Part shown: positions 7,620 through 16,922 of the stretch, piece by piece
Position numbering within the stretch: the stretch's first letter is position 1
Layout: each line of letters opens with the position of its first letter
NCBI GenBank assembly: GCA_964565715.1
Contig: CAZMGG010000056.1
Span: 1-33,149 of the forward strand
DNA from: CAZMGG01 sp964565715
Lineage (GTDB): Bacteria; Planctomycetota; UBA1135; UBA2386
Direction of reading: 5' to 3'
Length of the DNA stretch: 33,149 bases
The notes under the pieces: model-generated
Database searches by the model: none
Seen by the model: the letters and a program-made list of their open reading frames with translations, nothing else
Told to the model about the DNA's origin: nothing
Made by a program: the position numbers and the translations under genes

Positions 7620-10600
7620 GCAACACGACCGCGCCTGCCGCCACGCCGCGCCGTCGCCGGCGCTGGCGGCGGCTGCTCTGGTGGCTCCTCGGCCTGCTGG
7701 TGCTGCTGCGCCTGACGATCTGGGTCGCGCTGCCGATGGTCCTCGACAAGGTCCTGCGCGATCTCGGTTTCGCCGCGCGCTGGGAACGCCTGGATGTGTC
7801 GCTGCTCGGGGGCGCCGTCGAGCTGTGGCAGCTCCGCCTCGCCGAGCCGGGCGCCGACGGCGCGCCGGGCACCGAGCACCTGGCGCTGGAGTACCTGGTA
7901 GCCGACCTCGACGTGCTGGCCCTGCTGCAGGGCCAGGTGCGGGTGCGCCGCGCCGAGGTGGACGGCCTGCGGGCCACCCTGCGCGAGGACGCGGACGGCG
8001 TGCTGCACCTGGGCCCGCTGGCGCTGGGTGGCGGCGAGCCCGCGCCCGTTGCGGAGCCCGAGCCGGCGGCGGCCGATCCGGACCGCCCGCTCGACCTCAC
8101 GCCGCCGCTGCACGTGATGGCGGCGCGCCTGCAGCACGTCGCGGTGACCCTGCTCGACCGGAACGGCCGCCCGCAGGAGGTCCGCCTCACCGCCCGCGTG
8201 TCGGACTTCGGCGATCCCGCGCAGCCCGCCCGGCTGAAGGTGGCGGTCACCGCGCCGGGCGCGCTCGCCGCCCTGCGCCTCGACGGCACGGGCTTCGCCC
8301 GCGGCGCCAGCGCCGAATTCGACCTGACGCTCGGCCTCGACGGCCTGCGGCCGCGCGCGCTGACGCCCTGGCTCGCCCGGGCAGGCCTCGCCCCGGCCAG
8401 CGACGACATCGACGCCGCGCTGCGCCTGCGCGGGCGCCTCGCGCCGAGCGACGCCGACGGCCGCGTCGCCGCCGGCGAGATCCTGCTGGAAGGCCTGCGG
8501 GTTGCCGCCGATCACGCCGAGGCCGTGGCGCTGGACCGGCTCCGCGTGGCGCTGCCGGCGGTCTCCCATGCCGCCCTGGACGCGCGGCTCGAGCTGGCCG
8601 GCGTGCGTGCGCTGGCCGAGCAGCGGCCGGACGGCGCGCTGCGGGTCGCCGGCCTCGATCTGCTGCCGTCGGCGGCGACCACGCCCTCCCCGCCGCCCGC
8701 GGCACCCAACGCAGCCGCCGGCCCCGGGCCGGCCCTGGCGCTCGCCGCCGACCTGCGCGAAGTGGCGTTCACCCTGCGTGATGGCCGTGTCTCGCCGCCG
8801 CGCGACCTCACGCTGCGCCTCGACGAGCTGCTGCTGCAGCCCGCGGCCGCCGGCGATGGGCCGCAGCGCCTGCGCGTGCGCCTCGGTGCCCCGGGCATCG
8901 CCGGGCAGATCCAGCTCGAGGGCAGCGTGCGGCCGTTCGGCCCGGTGCGGAGCGCCGACCTCGCCCTCACCGCCGGTCCGTTCGACGGCGCCCTGCTGGC
9001 CGACCTGCTGCGCCCGGCCGGCCTGCGTCCCACCTTCACCCACGGCAGCCTCGGCTGCCAGATCGTCGCCGAGGCGGCGCCGCAGCCCGACGGTACGACG
9101 AAGCTGCACGCCGCCGTTCGCGATCTGGTCGTGCTCGACCAGATCGAACTGCTGCGCTGGCCGTTGCTGGAAGCCCACGGCACGGCCGGCGACGCGTGGG
9201 TCCTCGACCGGGTCACCGTCGAAGGCCCCGAGGTGCAGGCCACGATCGGCGCCGACGGCCGGCTCGCCTTCCTCGGCCTCGTCGTGGAACCGCCGGACCC
9301 CGCGAGCACGGCGCCCGCGCCACCCGGGCCGCCGCCCGCACCGGCCCCCGCCGCCGGCCCCGGCGTCGGGCTCGGCCTGCTCACCTGGAACGGCGGCGTG
9401 CTGCACCTGCGCGACGAGAGCGTCTCGCCGCCGGTCACCCTGATGGTCGGTCCGATCCGGTTCCAGGCCGAGCGGATCGACCTTGCGCCGGGCGCCGAGC
9501 CCGGCGTCTTGAGCCTCGCCACGCCGATCCGCGGCGTCTGCCGTGAGTTCGCCGTCACCACGCTGTTCGGACCCGGCGCCGAGCCCGGCTCCCTGCAGGC
9601 CGACCTGCGCGGCCAGGTCCAGGGTCTCACCCTGCAGTCGCTGTCGCCGTGGCTGGCGCGCATGGGCCTCGCCAGCGAACTGCAGGACGGCAGGCTCGAC
9701 TTCGCCATCAGCGGCGGCATCACGCCGACCGAGGCCGGCCCGCGCGCCGACCTGTTCGTCCGCCGCGTCGCGCTGCGCGACGGCGAGACCGAACACCTCG
9801 GCTTCGACGAACTGGTGGTGCGCGAGGCGGTGCTGGGGGCCGACCTGAGCGTGACGGAGGTGTCGCTGCAGCGACCGCGCGCCAGCCTCGGCCGCGACGC
9901 CGATGGCACGCTGCACTTCGCCGGCCTGCGCACGCTGCCAGCCGCGCCGGCAGCAGCCGGAACGCCCGCGCCCGCCGCCCCGGCGCCGGCCGCGCCGCAG
10001 CCCGCCGGCGGCTTCGCGCTCGGCAAGGCGACCATCCAGGACCTGGCCCTCGCCTTCCGCGACGCCGCCGGCGCCGCGCCGCGCCAGTGGACCGCCAGCC
10101 TCGGCGCCAGCGTCGAGAACCTGCGTCCCGGCGGCGACGAACCGGCGCGCATCACCCTGCGCGCCGACGTTCCCGGCCTGCTGCGTGGCGCCGAGCTGCA
10201 GGCCAGCGCCGGGCTGGGCGACCCGGAACAGCGCGTCCAGGGCAGCCTGCAGGTCGCCGCCATCGACCAACCGGGACTCGCCGCGCTGCTGCCGCCGGGC
10301 ACCACCGCCGACGTGCCGGCCACCGCGTTCCGCGCCGACTTCGCACTCGGCGCGGCGCCGCATCCCGACGGCGGCCAGCGCGCCGACCTGTCGCTCGGTC
10401 CGCTCGAGCTGCGCACCGCCGACGGCCGGGAGTTGCTGTCCCTCGACGTGGCCCGCCTGACGGTGAATCGCCACGACCCCGCGGCCGGCGTGCTCCACGT
10501 CGGCGCCGTGCGGACCGGCGGACTGACGCTGACCGCCGAACGGCACGCCGACGGCGCGCTGTCGGCGCTTGGCCTGCGCCTGCCGCCGCCTCCCGCCGCC

Positions 10601-12775
10601 GCGGCCACCCCCACCGCCGGCGCCGACGGCCCGCCCGCGCCGCCCCTCGCGGGCCTCCGCGACGTGGTCGTCGACGCCCTCGAGATCGCCAGGATCGAAC
10701 TCCGGCTGCGCGACGCCGCGTCACCGGCGGCCGAGCCGCTGGTCGCCAGCCTCGGCCTCGCCAGCGTCGAGCCGCTGCGCCTGCTCGGCCCCGAGCCCGA
10801 CCTGCTGCCGCCCGTGCGCCTGCAGTTCACCGGCGCGGTCCTGCCCCTCTGCCGCGACATCACCGCCACCCTGGAGGCGCGGCCGTTCGCGCCGGAGCCC
10901 TCCCTCGACCTCACGCTGGGCATCGACGGCATCGACGGCGAAGGGCTGCGGCGGGCCTTCCCCGCCCTGGCCGACCGCGTCCGTTCCGACGGCCTCGCCG
11001 AAGGCAGTCTCGGGGCGGAGTTCCACGTGCACGCGCAACCGCGCCAGGCCACCCAGGGCCCCTTCGACTGGAGTCGCGAGTTCGCCCTCGACGCCGAGCT
11101 CATCGACCTGCACTTCCGCGCCGCCGCCGACGGGCCGGTGCTGGCCGGGGTCGACGCGGTCCGGCTCACCGCCCCGCGGATCACGCCGGCCACCGGCGCG
11201 GTCCACGTGTCCAGCCTGGAGGTGACCCGGCCGCGCCTGCACGCCCGCCAGTCCGCCGAGGGCGTGCACGTGATGGGCCTGCTGCTGCCGCCTGCCCCGG
11301 CGGCGGCCGAGCCCGCCGTCGAGGCGACGCTGACCGCCGAACCCGACGCCGGCGCGCTGCCCGCCGGCGCGCCGGCCCCCGCCCCCCGCCCCGACGCCGG
11401 CGAAGTCCGCATCGACGCGATCCTGGTCCAGGGCATCGACCTGCACTGGCGCGACGAGACGGTGACGCCGCCGTTGGAGGTGCCGTTCGACATGCTCGAC
11501 GCGGAGGTCACCGGCTTCACCACCCGCGCCTTCACCGAGCCCGAGACGATCCTGTTCCGCGCCAGCATGGGCCTCGGCAGGGTCGAACTGCCCAGGCGCT
11601 ACCGTTCGGGTCTGCTGGGCAGCCTGGTGAACGCCGCCGGCCAGGCCGCCGGCATCCAGCGCCCCACCGAGACCGTCCAGCGACCGCTGCTGGAAGAACT
11701 CGCCATCCGCGGCAAGCTCGCGCTCGCCCCCTCGCTGCGCTGGGAACTCACCGCCGACATCAGCACCTTCGAACTCACCGGCCTGCGCGGCGTCGCCAAC
11801 CAGGGCGGCGTCGCCATCGGCGACGGCACCGTCGACGCCACCATCGACCTCGCCTACGCCGTCGGCCCGGGCCTGCAGACCGACGCCGAGATCGTCTTCC
11901 GCGACCTGTCCCTCAGCGAGCCCGCGGGCGGCCCGATCAGCCGCTACCTGCGGCTGCCAGCCCCCCTCGACACGGTGCTGTTCGTGCTGCGCAACGACCA
12001 GAACGAGCAGCGCATCCCGCTCCGCTTCCGCGTCGGCCAGCAGGGCATGTCCACCGACCGGATCGTCGGCATGGCGGTCACGACGCTGTCCACGCTCATC
12101 ACCAAGGCGATCGCCACCTCGCCCCTGCGCGTGCTCGGCGGCATCACCGACTTCGCCGGGCTCACCGGCGGCGTCGGCATGAGCGCCGCCGAACGCGCCC
12201 GCACGGTGACCTTCGCCCCGGGCAGCGTCACGCCGCCCCTGGCCGCCACCGCCGCCCTGCAAGACCTCGTCGCCGAGGCCCAGGACGGCGCCCTGCTCGT
12301 GCTGCAGCACGAACTGGGCGGCGCCGACGTCAAGATCGCCCGCCAGCTCGCCACCCCGCCCACCGCCGACACCCTGACCCTGCTGGCCGACCTGCGCCAC
12401 CGCCGCGCGCAGCTCCTGCAGCAGCGCGAGCGGGCCCTGCGCGAGCTGCGCGTGCAGATCGGCATCGAGGGCTTCGATCACCCGCGCCTGCGCGAGGGCA
12501 TGCGCACCATCGATCGCGAGCTCGGGCGCATCGAGCAGGCCCTCGACGAGGCCCTCGAGCTGCTGCGACCGGACGCCGCCCGCCGCGCCGACGCCCGCGC
12601 CCGCCGCGCCGCGCTGGCCGCGGCCGAACGCCGCCTGGAGGCCCTGCGCGACCAGCTCGTGCGCGAAGGCGCGCCGCCCGACCGCATCGAACTGCGCCGC
12701 CCGCGCTTCCTCGCCGCCGACTGCGACTGCGGCAGCACCATCACGGTGACGCCGCGGATCCGTTCAGCGCGCTGA
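7616..12775 (+). CDS. Giant AsmA/DUF748-like envelope protein with six internal repeats
   Basis: A 1719-residue protein. After a basic N-terminus (PRRRRRWRR) one transmembrane helix (about residues 20-40) anchors a huge extracytoplasmic region. This region consists of repeats that start with a [hydrophobic]-L-x-x-RD-x(4)-PP motif at about residues 180, 385, 595, 812, 1030 and 1275. Each ends in a pattern like R-x-DADG-x-LH-x-x-GL followed by a Pro/Ala-rich linker. The C-terminal part (about 1440-1530, with LRNDQNEQRIPLRFRVG) resembles the end of DUF748/AsmA-family proteins. The last ~110 residues are a Arg/Glu/Ala-rich coiled coil ending in a small DCDCGS motif. AsmA-like proteins with repeating beta-groove folds are linked to lipid transport across the envelope, which makes that the best guess here. 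The GTG start overlaps the upstream lipoprotein stop. The gene ends convergently with the EEP gene, overlapping it by 12 bp. Confidence 0.8.
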   Translation: MSNTTAPAATPRRRRRWRRLLWWLLGLLVLLRLTIWVALPMVLDKVLRDLGFAARWERLDVSLLGGAVELWQLRLAEPGADGAPGTEHLALEYLVADLDVLALLQGQVRVRRAEVDGLRATLREDADGVLHLGPLALGGGEPAPVAEPEPAAADPDRPLDLTPPLHVMAARLQHVAVTLLDRNGRPQEVRLTARVSDFGDPAQPARLKVAVTAPGALAALRLDGTGFARGASAEFDLTLGLDGLRPRALTPWLARAGLAPASDDIDAALRLRGRLAPSDADGRVAAGEILLEGLRVAADHAEAVALDRLRVALPAVSHAALDARLELAGVRALAEQRPDGALRVAGLDLLPSAATTPSPPPAAPNAAAGPGPALALAADLREVAFTLRDGRVSPPRDLTLRLDELLLQPAAAGDGPQRLRVRLGAPGIAGQIQLEGSVRPFGPVRSADLALTAGPFDGALLADLLRPAGLRPTFTHGSLGCQIVAEAAPQPDGTTKLHAAVRDLVVLDQIELLRWPLLEAHGTAGDAWVLDRVTVEGPEVQATIGADGRLAFLGLVVEPPDPASTAPAPPGPPPAPAPAAGPGVGLGLLTWNGGVLHLRDESVSPPVTLMVGPIRFQAERIDLAPGAEPGVLSLATPIRGVCREFAVTTLFGPGAEPGSLQADLRGQVQGLTLQSLSPWLARMGLASELQDGRLDFAISGGITPTEAGPRADLFVRRVALRDGETEHLGFDELVVREAVLGADLSVTEVSLQRPRASLGRDADGTLHFAGLRTLPAAPAAAGTPAPAAPAPAAPQPAGGFALGKATIQDLALAFRDAAGAAPRQWTASLGASVENLRPGGDEPARITLRADVPGLLRGAELQASAGLGDPEQRVQGSLQVAAIDQPGLAALLPPGTTADVPATAFRADFALGAAPHPDGGQRADLSLGPLELRTADGRELLSLDVARLTVNRHDPAAGVLHVGAVRTGGLTLTAERHADGALSALGLRLPPPPAAAATPTAGADGPPAPPLAGLRDVVVDALEIARIELRLRDAASPAAEPLVASLGLASVEPLRLLGPEPDLLPPVRLQFTGAVLPLCRDITATLEARPFAPEPSLDLTLGIDGIDGEGLRRAFPALADRVRSDGLAEGSLGAEFHVHAQPRQATQGPFDWSREFALDAELIDLHFRAAADGPVLAGVDAVRLTAPRITPATGAVHVSSLEVTRPRLHARQSAEGVHVMGLLLPPAPAAAEPAVEATLTAEPDAGALPAGAPAPAPRPDAGEVRIDAILVQGIDLHWRDETVTPPLEVPFDMLDAEVTGFTTRAFTEPETILFRASMGLGRVELPRRYRSGLLGSLVNAAGQAAGIQRPTETVQRPLLEELAIRGKLALAPSLRWELTADISTFELTGLRGVANQGGVAIGDGTVDATIDLAYAVGPGLQTDAEIVFRDLSLSEPAGGPISRYLRLPAPLDTVLFVLRNDQNEQRIPLRFRVGQQGMSTDRIVGMAVTTLSTLITKAIATSPLRVLGGITDFAGLTGGVGMSAAERARTVTFAPGSVTPPLAATAALQDLVAEAQDGALLVLQHELGGADVKIARQLATPPTADTLTLLADLRHRRAQLLQQRERALRELRVQIGIEGFDHPRLREGMRTIDRELGRIEQALDEALELLRPDAARRADARARRAALAAAERRLEALRDQLVREGAPPDRIELRRPRFLAADCDCGSTITVTPRIRSAR

Positions 12776-13972
12776 CCGCAGCGCGTCCACCCGCAGGTCG
12801 ACCCACACCAGGCGGTGGTCCGACGCCCCGACCAGCCCGTGCAGCGGCTCGCGCCGCGGCGGCCAGAACACGCCGCCGTTCAACACCTGCAGCGTGCGCG
12901 ATGGCAGCACGTAGTCGAGCCGCAGGTTGCCCGGCCCCTTCCCCGGCGCGTCCTCGAAGTCGCCGGTGTCCAGGGCCGGATCGCCACGATGGGCGCCGTT
13001 CACGCCGAAATCGTGGTCCCGCGCCTCCAGCCCGCCGCGCCCCTTCGGCTGCGGATCCTGCACCCGCGGATGGCCCAGCAGCGCCGCGATCGCCTCGCGC
13101 CGCGCATCGCCGTCCGCCGGATCGCAGTTGAGGTCGCCCATCACCACGAAGTGGGCGTCCGCCGGAAGCCCGCCCCTGCCGCCGGCGTCGTCGACGATCC
13201 AGCCGGCGCGTTCCGGCGTCAGATAGTCGACCCAGAACCGGATCTCGTCGTGATTGCGCCGGCCGTTGCGATCCTCCGGCCCATCGAACACCGGCGGCGT
13301 CGGGTGGCTGCACAGCGCGTGCACCACGAGGCCCTGCTCGGTGAGCTGGATCGGCACGTCCCAATGGCTCTTCGACGACAGCCGCAGCACCGCGCGGGCG
13401 GCCTCGGGATGGAAGTCGGCGGGCAGCAGGTTCTCGGGCATGTCGCGCCAGCGCAGCGTCTGGAACGTCCGGATCCGGTCGGTCAGGATCGGATAGCGCG
13501 AGTACAGCGCCATGCCGTACTGCCCCGGGAAGCGCCCGAAGCCGAACGCATCGCCGGGCCCGTCGCTGCGGCCGTCGCCGTCCAGGTCCAGGCCCGACGG
13601 CACGCCAGTGTTCACCGGCAGCGCGCAACGGTACGGGAAGACCAGCGCCGGCTGGCCGTTCTGCGACACCGCCAGGTACTCGTCGGCGAACACATCGGCC
13701 GCCGCCGCCGCCTCGTCCCGATCCAGCTCGCACACCAGCAACACGTCGATCGCCTGCCGCTGCACGATCTCGGCGATCCGCCGCGCCTGCTCGCTCCCCC
13801 CGCCGCGCAGCTCCGCCAGCAGCGCGCCGGGCTGGTCGCGGTTCAGCGCCGCGTTGAAGCTGGCGAACCGGACCGCCATCGGCCGCTCGTGCGGGAACAG
13901 CAGGATGTAGGCGATGAAGGGCACGCTGGCGACCAGGAAGATCGCCGACCAGACGTTGCGGGAGAGCCTCAT
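12764..13972 (-). CDS. Membrane-anchored endonuclease/exonuclease/phosphatase (EEP) family protein
   Basis: A 402-residue protein. One N-terminal transmembrane helix (about 7-26) is followed by a complete EEP fold: ASFN at 37-40, the metal-binding Glu in VCELD (E82), SRYPI, GDLN at about 277-280, and a terminal SDH at about 384-386. These are the metal and catalytic residues of the DNase I-like superfamily, so a phosphodiesterase or phosphatase activity is likely, but the substrate cannot be told (nucleic acid, inositol phosphate or phospholipid). An acidic DLDGDGRSDGPGD stretch is an EF-hand-like Ca-binding loop inserted in the domain. The ATG overlaps the stop of the antiporter gene in an ATGA, so the two are translationally coupled. 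Confidence 0.85.
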   Translation of the reverse strand: MRLSRNVWSAIFLVASVPFIAYILLFPHERPMAVRFASFNAALNRDQPGALLAELRGGGSEQARRIAEIVQRQAIDVLLVCELDRDEAAAAADVFADEYLAVSQNGQPALVFPYRCALPVNTGVPSGLDLDGDGRSDGPGDAFGFGRFPGQYGMALYSRYPILTDRIRTFQTLRWRDMPENLLPADFHPEAARAVLRLSSKSHWDVPIQLTEQGLVVHALCSHPTPPVFDGPEDRNGRRNHDEIRFWVDYLTPERAGWIVDDAGGRGGLPADAHFVVMGDLNCDPADGDARREAIAALLGHPRVQDPQPKGRGGLEARDHDFGVNGAHRGDPALDTGDFEDAPGKGPGNLRLDYVLPSRTLQVLNGGVFWPPRREPLHGLVGASDHRLVWVDLRVDALRSAR

Positions 13973-16017
13973 GCCTTCTCCGCCTCCGCCGCCACCGCCG
14001 CCACCGGCGCCACCGGCGCCACGCCATGGAACATCGCCTCGGCGTCCGGGATGCACTTCTCCGGCCCGATCACCACCACCACGTCATCTTCCTCCAGCAC
14101 CGTCTCCGGCGTCACCGCCGGCAGGTTCGCATCGCCCCGTCGCACCGCCACCACCGCGCAGCCCGTGCGCCGCCGCACGGCGCTCTGCAGCAGCGTCTTG
14201 CCGCACACCGCCGAGTCGCCGGCGACGCGGAAGAAGTGGATCGCCAGCCCGGGCACGAACTCCGCCACCTGCGCCGCGCCCGGTGGCGTGGCGCCGGCCA
14301 GCTTCTCGCTGCCGCCCGCCGCGTCCCGCGCGATCTTCACCTGCCGGCCGATCGCGTCGTCGGGCACCAGGAAGCGCCGCAGCGCCCGCACCAGGATCTC
14401 CACCGAGGTCTCCAGCTCCTGCGGCACGACCTCGTGGGCGCCGATCTTGTGCAGCAGCGGCACCTCGGCCAGGTACGTCGCTCGGGCGATGCAGTGGATC
14501 GACGGATTGAGCCGCTGCGCCAGCTGCACCGTCCGCCGCGCCGCCTCGGGATCGTTCACCGCGACGATCAGCAGCCGCGCCGCGTCGATGCCGGCCGCGT
14601 GCAGCACCACCTGCCGCGTGCTGTCGCCCAGCACCATGCGCACCCCGCGCTCGCGGAAGGCCTTCACCGTGCCGGCGTTCATCTCGATGGCCGCGAACGG
14701 CAGTTCCAGCGCCTGCATCGCCCGCCCGGTGGCCTGCCCGGTGGGCCCGAAGCCGACGATCACCGCGTGGTCGCGCAGCTCGCCGTCGACCTCGGCCTCG
14801 CCGTCCCCGGCCGAACGGCGCGCCCGGCTCACCAGCCACTTGCCCAACGCGTACAGCAGCGGCGTCGCCGCGATCGACAGCACCGACGCCACCAGGAAGA
14901 CCTTCTTCAGGTCGGGCGGCAGCAGCGCATTGCCGCTGCCCACCTGCACCAATACGAACGAGAACTCGCCCACCTGCGCCAGGGTCAGCGCCGTGCGCAG
15001 CCGGAACCAGAACGGCAGCCCCAGCGCCCGGGCCGCCAGCATCACCACCACGGCCTTGCCGACCAGCACCGCCAGCAGCGCCGCCAGCACGGTCCACGGG
15101 CTGTCGGCGATGGTCCCCGGATCGAACAGCATGCCGATCGACACGAAGAACAGGCTCGACAGCGCGTCGCGGAACGGTTCGACCTCGGCCACCGCCTGGT
15201 GGTGGTAGTCCGAGTCCGCCAGCAGGATACCCGCCAGGAACGCCCCCAGCGCCAGCGACATGCCGAGCTGGTAGGTGATCACCGCCATGCTGAGGCACAG
15301 CGTCGACAATGTCAGCACGAACAGCTCGCGGCTCCGCGTGCGCGCCACCAGGTCGAGCAGCCTCGGCACCAGCAACCGCGCCACCGCCGTCGCCGCCAGC
15401 AGCAGCACGAACGACCGCGCCATCGTCCACAGCAGCCCGCCGCCGCTGACCTCGCCCGCCGTTCCCGCGTCGCCCACCCCGGCCAGCAGCGGGATCGCGA
15501 GGATCATCGGCACCACCGCCAGGTCCTGGGCGAGGCAGATGCCCAGCGCCACCCGGCCATGCGGCGCGCTGAACTCGCCGTGGTCGCCGAGGATCTTGGT
15601 CACCGCCGCCGTGCTGGACAGGCTCAGCAGGAAGCCGAGGAACAGCGCCTCGTTCCACGGCAACCCCAGCACCAGGGCGGCGCCGGCGCCCAGCAGCACC
15701 GTCAGGCCCACCTGCATGCTGCCGCCCAGCGCCAGCACCCGGCGCAGCCGCACCAGCTGCGACATGCTGATCTCGATGCCGACGGTGAACAGCAGGACGA
15801 CGATGCCCACTTCCGCCAGCTCGATCACCACCTCCTCGTGCTGCACGAGGCCCAGGCTGTGCGGCCCGACCACGGCGCCGGTCGTGAGGAAGGCGACGAT
15901 CGGCGGCAGTCGCAGCCGGTGGAACAGGATCGCGACGCCAACGCACAGCGCGAACAGCACCGACAGCTCGAGCAGCACGGGGCCGAGCATCCCTTCGAGA
16001 GCCAGCAGGGCGGTCAC
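13969..16017 (-). CDS. CPA2-family cation:proton antiporter with RCK domains (Kef/YbaL type)
   Basis: A 682-residue protein. About 12 hydrophobic segments fill residues 1-400, with family-typical stretches such as LPPIVAFLTTGAVVGPHSLGL, VGIVVLLFTVGIEIS and LSLSSTAAVTKILGDHGEFS. A TrkA-N/RCK domain begins at about 413 with VIVGFGPTGQATGRAM (a GxGxxG nucleotide-binding loop), and a TrkA-C domain occupies about 565-660. Such proteins exchange K+ or Na+ for protons under nucleotide control. The order membrane domain, RCK-N, RCK-C matches KefB/KefC/YbaL. Which cation is carried, and whether glutathione gates it, cannot be read here. The Ala/Val-rich tail overlaps the downstream EEP gene. Confidence 0.9.
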   Translation of the reverse strand: MTALLALEGMLGPVLLELSVLFALCVGVAILFHRLRLPPIVAFLTTGAVVGPHSLGLVQHEEVVIELAEVGIVVLLFTVGIEISMSQLVRLRRVLALGGSMQVGLTVLLGAGAALVLGLPWNEALFLGFLLSLSSTAAVTKILGDHGEFSAPHGRVALGICLAQDLAVVPMILAIPLLAGVGDAGTAGEVSGGGLLWTMARSFVLLLAATAVARLLVPRLLDLVARTRSRELFVLTLSTLCLSMAVITYQLGMSLALGAFLAGILLADSDYHHQAVAEVEPFRDALSSLFFVSIGMLFDPGTIADSPWTVLAALLAVLVGKAVVVMLAARALGLPFWFRLRTALTLAQVGEFSFVLVQVGSGNALLPPDLKKVFLVASVLSIAATPLLYALGKWLVSRARRSAGDGEAEVDGELRDHAVIVGFGPTGQATGRAMQALELPFAAIEMNAGTVKAFRERGVRMVLGDSTRQVVLHAAGIDAARLLIVAVNDPEAARRTVQLAQRLNPSIHCIARATYLAEVPLLHKIGAHEVVPQELETSVEILVRALRRFLVPDDAIGRQVKIARDAAGGSEKLAGATPPGAAQVAEFVPGLAIHFFRVAGDSAVCGKTLLQSAVRRRTGCAVVAVRRGDANLPAVTPETVLEEDDVVVVIGPEKCIPDAEAMFHGVAPVAPVAAVAAEAEKA

Positions 16018-16081
16018 CGCCTCCGGGATAGCGGCGCCGGCGCGCCCGGGCCAGCGGATTCGGCGTTGGCTTCGGCGACGG

Positions 16082-16576
16082 CTACTGCAGGGAGAGCGAG
16101 GTGCCGTCGGTGAACGCGAGGTCGTGGCTCACCCCGAAGGTCACGTAGTGCCCGGCGGCCTGGGCATGCAGGGTCAGCGGCGGCAGCGCCGGCGGGATCG
16201 GCAGGAAGAAGGTGTCGCCGCCGCTGCTCGGCAGCCACAGGAAGGTGATGGGGTTCACCCACAGCACGCAGCCCTGGCCGATCTGCGGAAACGGCAGGTT
16301 CTGCGGCCCATCGCCCAGCACCAGCACCCGGTTGCGCAGGAAGGTGTTGCAGCACCCGCTGAACGCGGTCACCTGGATCTGCAGCGTGCAGGTCGTGACG
16401 TCGAGCCGCGGCGTGAGCGTGGGGATGGTCTGGAAGACGGGGTTGCAGCCGGGCCCGGTGGACTGGGCTTGCACGGTGTTGAACTGGCAGCGGGCCTGGG
16501 CCACGGTCGGCGTGGCGAGGGTCAGGAGCGGGAGAGCTGCGGCGAGGGCGGCCGTGGCGAGGCTGGTGAGGCGCAT
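16082..16576 (-). CDS. Small secreted Cys-containing protein of unknown function
   Basis: A 164-residue protein with a signal peptide (MRLTSLATAALAAALPLL..., likely cleaved after VAQA). The mature part is beta-rich with five Cys, including CNP, FSGCCNTF and QGC, suggesting disulfides outside the cytoplasm. I do not recognise a family. The style (short secreted domain with 'GPGCNPVF' and a final 'FTDGTSLSLQ') resembles the C-terminal domains attached to planctomycete secreted proteins. The ATG at 16576 is chosen because a GGAG lies 6 nt upstream and the signal peptide begins there; the frame is open further back. Confidence 0.7.
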   Translation of the reverse strand: MRLTSLATAALAAALPLLTLATPTVAQARCQFNTVQAQSTGPGCNPVFQTIPTLTPRLDVTTCTLQIQVTAFSGCCNTFLRNRVLVLGDGPQNLPFPQIGQGCVLWVNPITFLWLPSSGGDTFFLPIPPALPPLTLHAQAAGHYVTFGVSHDLAFTDGTSLSLQ

Positions 16577-16600
16577 GGGTGACTCCAGGTGGAAGGGGGC

Positions 16601-16606
16601 AGGATA
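16601..16606 (-). promoter_or_regulatory. Candidate -10 element of the secreted-protein gene
   Basis: Read on the minus strand this is TATCCT, 24 bp upstream of the ATG at 16576, with the GGAG ribosome binding site between. No convincing -35 is visible in the C/A-rich sequence behind it. Confidence 0.3.
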
Positions 16607-16743
16607 GCGGTGTGGGCGTGGTGCGTGGGCGGTGTGGCCGTGGGAGGGTTTCCTGGGGCGGTGGTGCGGGCTGGGGCTGCGGGGTGCGCGGTTGCGGGGG
16701 GCCGATCCCGCGGGGCTGGCCGCGATGGCGATGTCGCTCGACA

Positions 16744-16851
16744 GCTCGACAGACCTGCCCCGGCCAGCCGTCGGCCCGAGTTCGACACCCCCAAGGCCTG
16801 ACTCGTCGCCTGTTCGCGGCGGCTGGCCGGCGAACCCGCTGCGCGTTAGGC
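16744..16851 (+). repeat. Putative degenerate left-boundary attC
   Basis: Ends in a perfect GTTRRRY box (GTTAGGC, 16845-16851) and contains a perfect 11-bp inverted repeat, CCGGCCAGCCG at 16760-16770 against 16820-16830. The left box would be GCTCGAC (16744-16750), one mismatch from RYYYAAC. The stem sequence differs from the other attC sites, so it may instead be the remains of an older cassette or an attI-like boundary. Confidence 0.4.
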
Positions 16852-16922
16852 TGCGCGGCCCGCAGGCCGCGTGTCGTTGCGCGGTTCTGTCGGATACGAA
16901 GTTGGCCAGACCCGGGAGCCTC

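Noticed and set aside
5762..10546. A very long minus-strand open frame (almost 1600 codons) antisense to several genes
   Set aside because: Its product is low-complexity Arg/Gly/Ala/Gln-rich sequence, the mirror of GC-rich plus-strand genes with good domain content. High GC makes stop-free shadow frames common.
16901..16907. A second GTTGGCC box near the start of cassette gene 1
   Set aside because: No complementary arm or RYYYAAC box pairs with it; the box at 16845 fits better. Probably chance.
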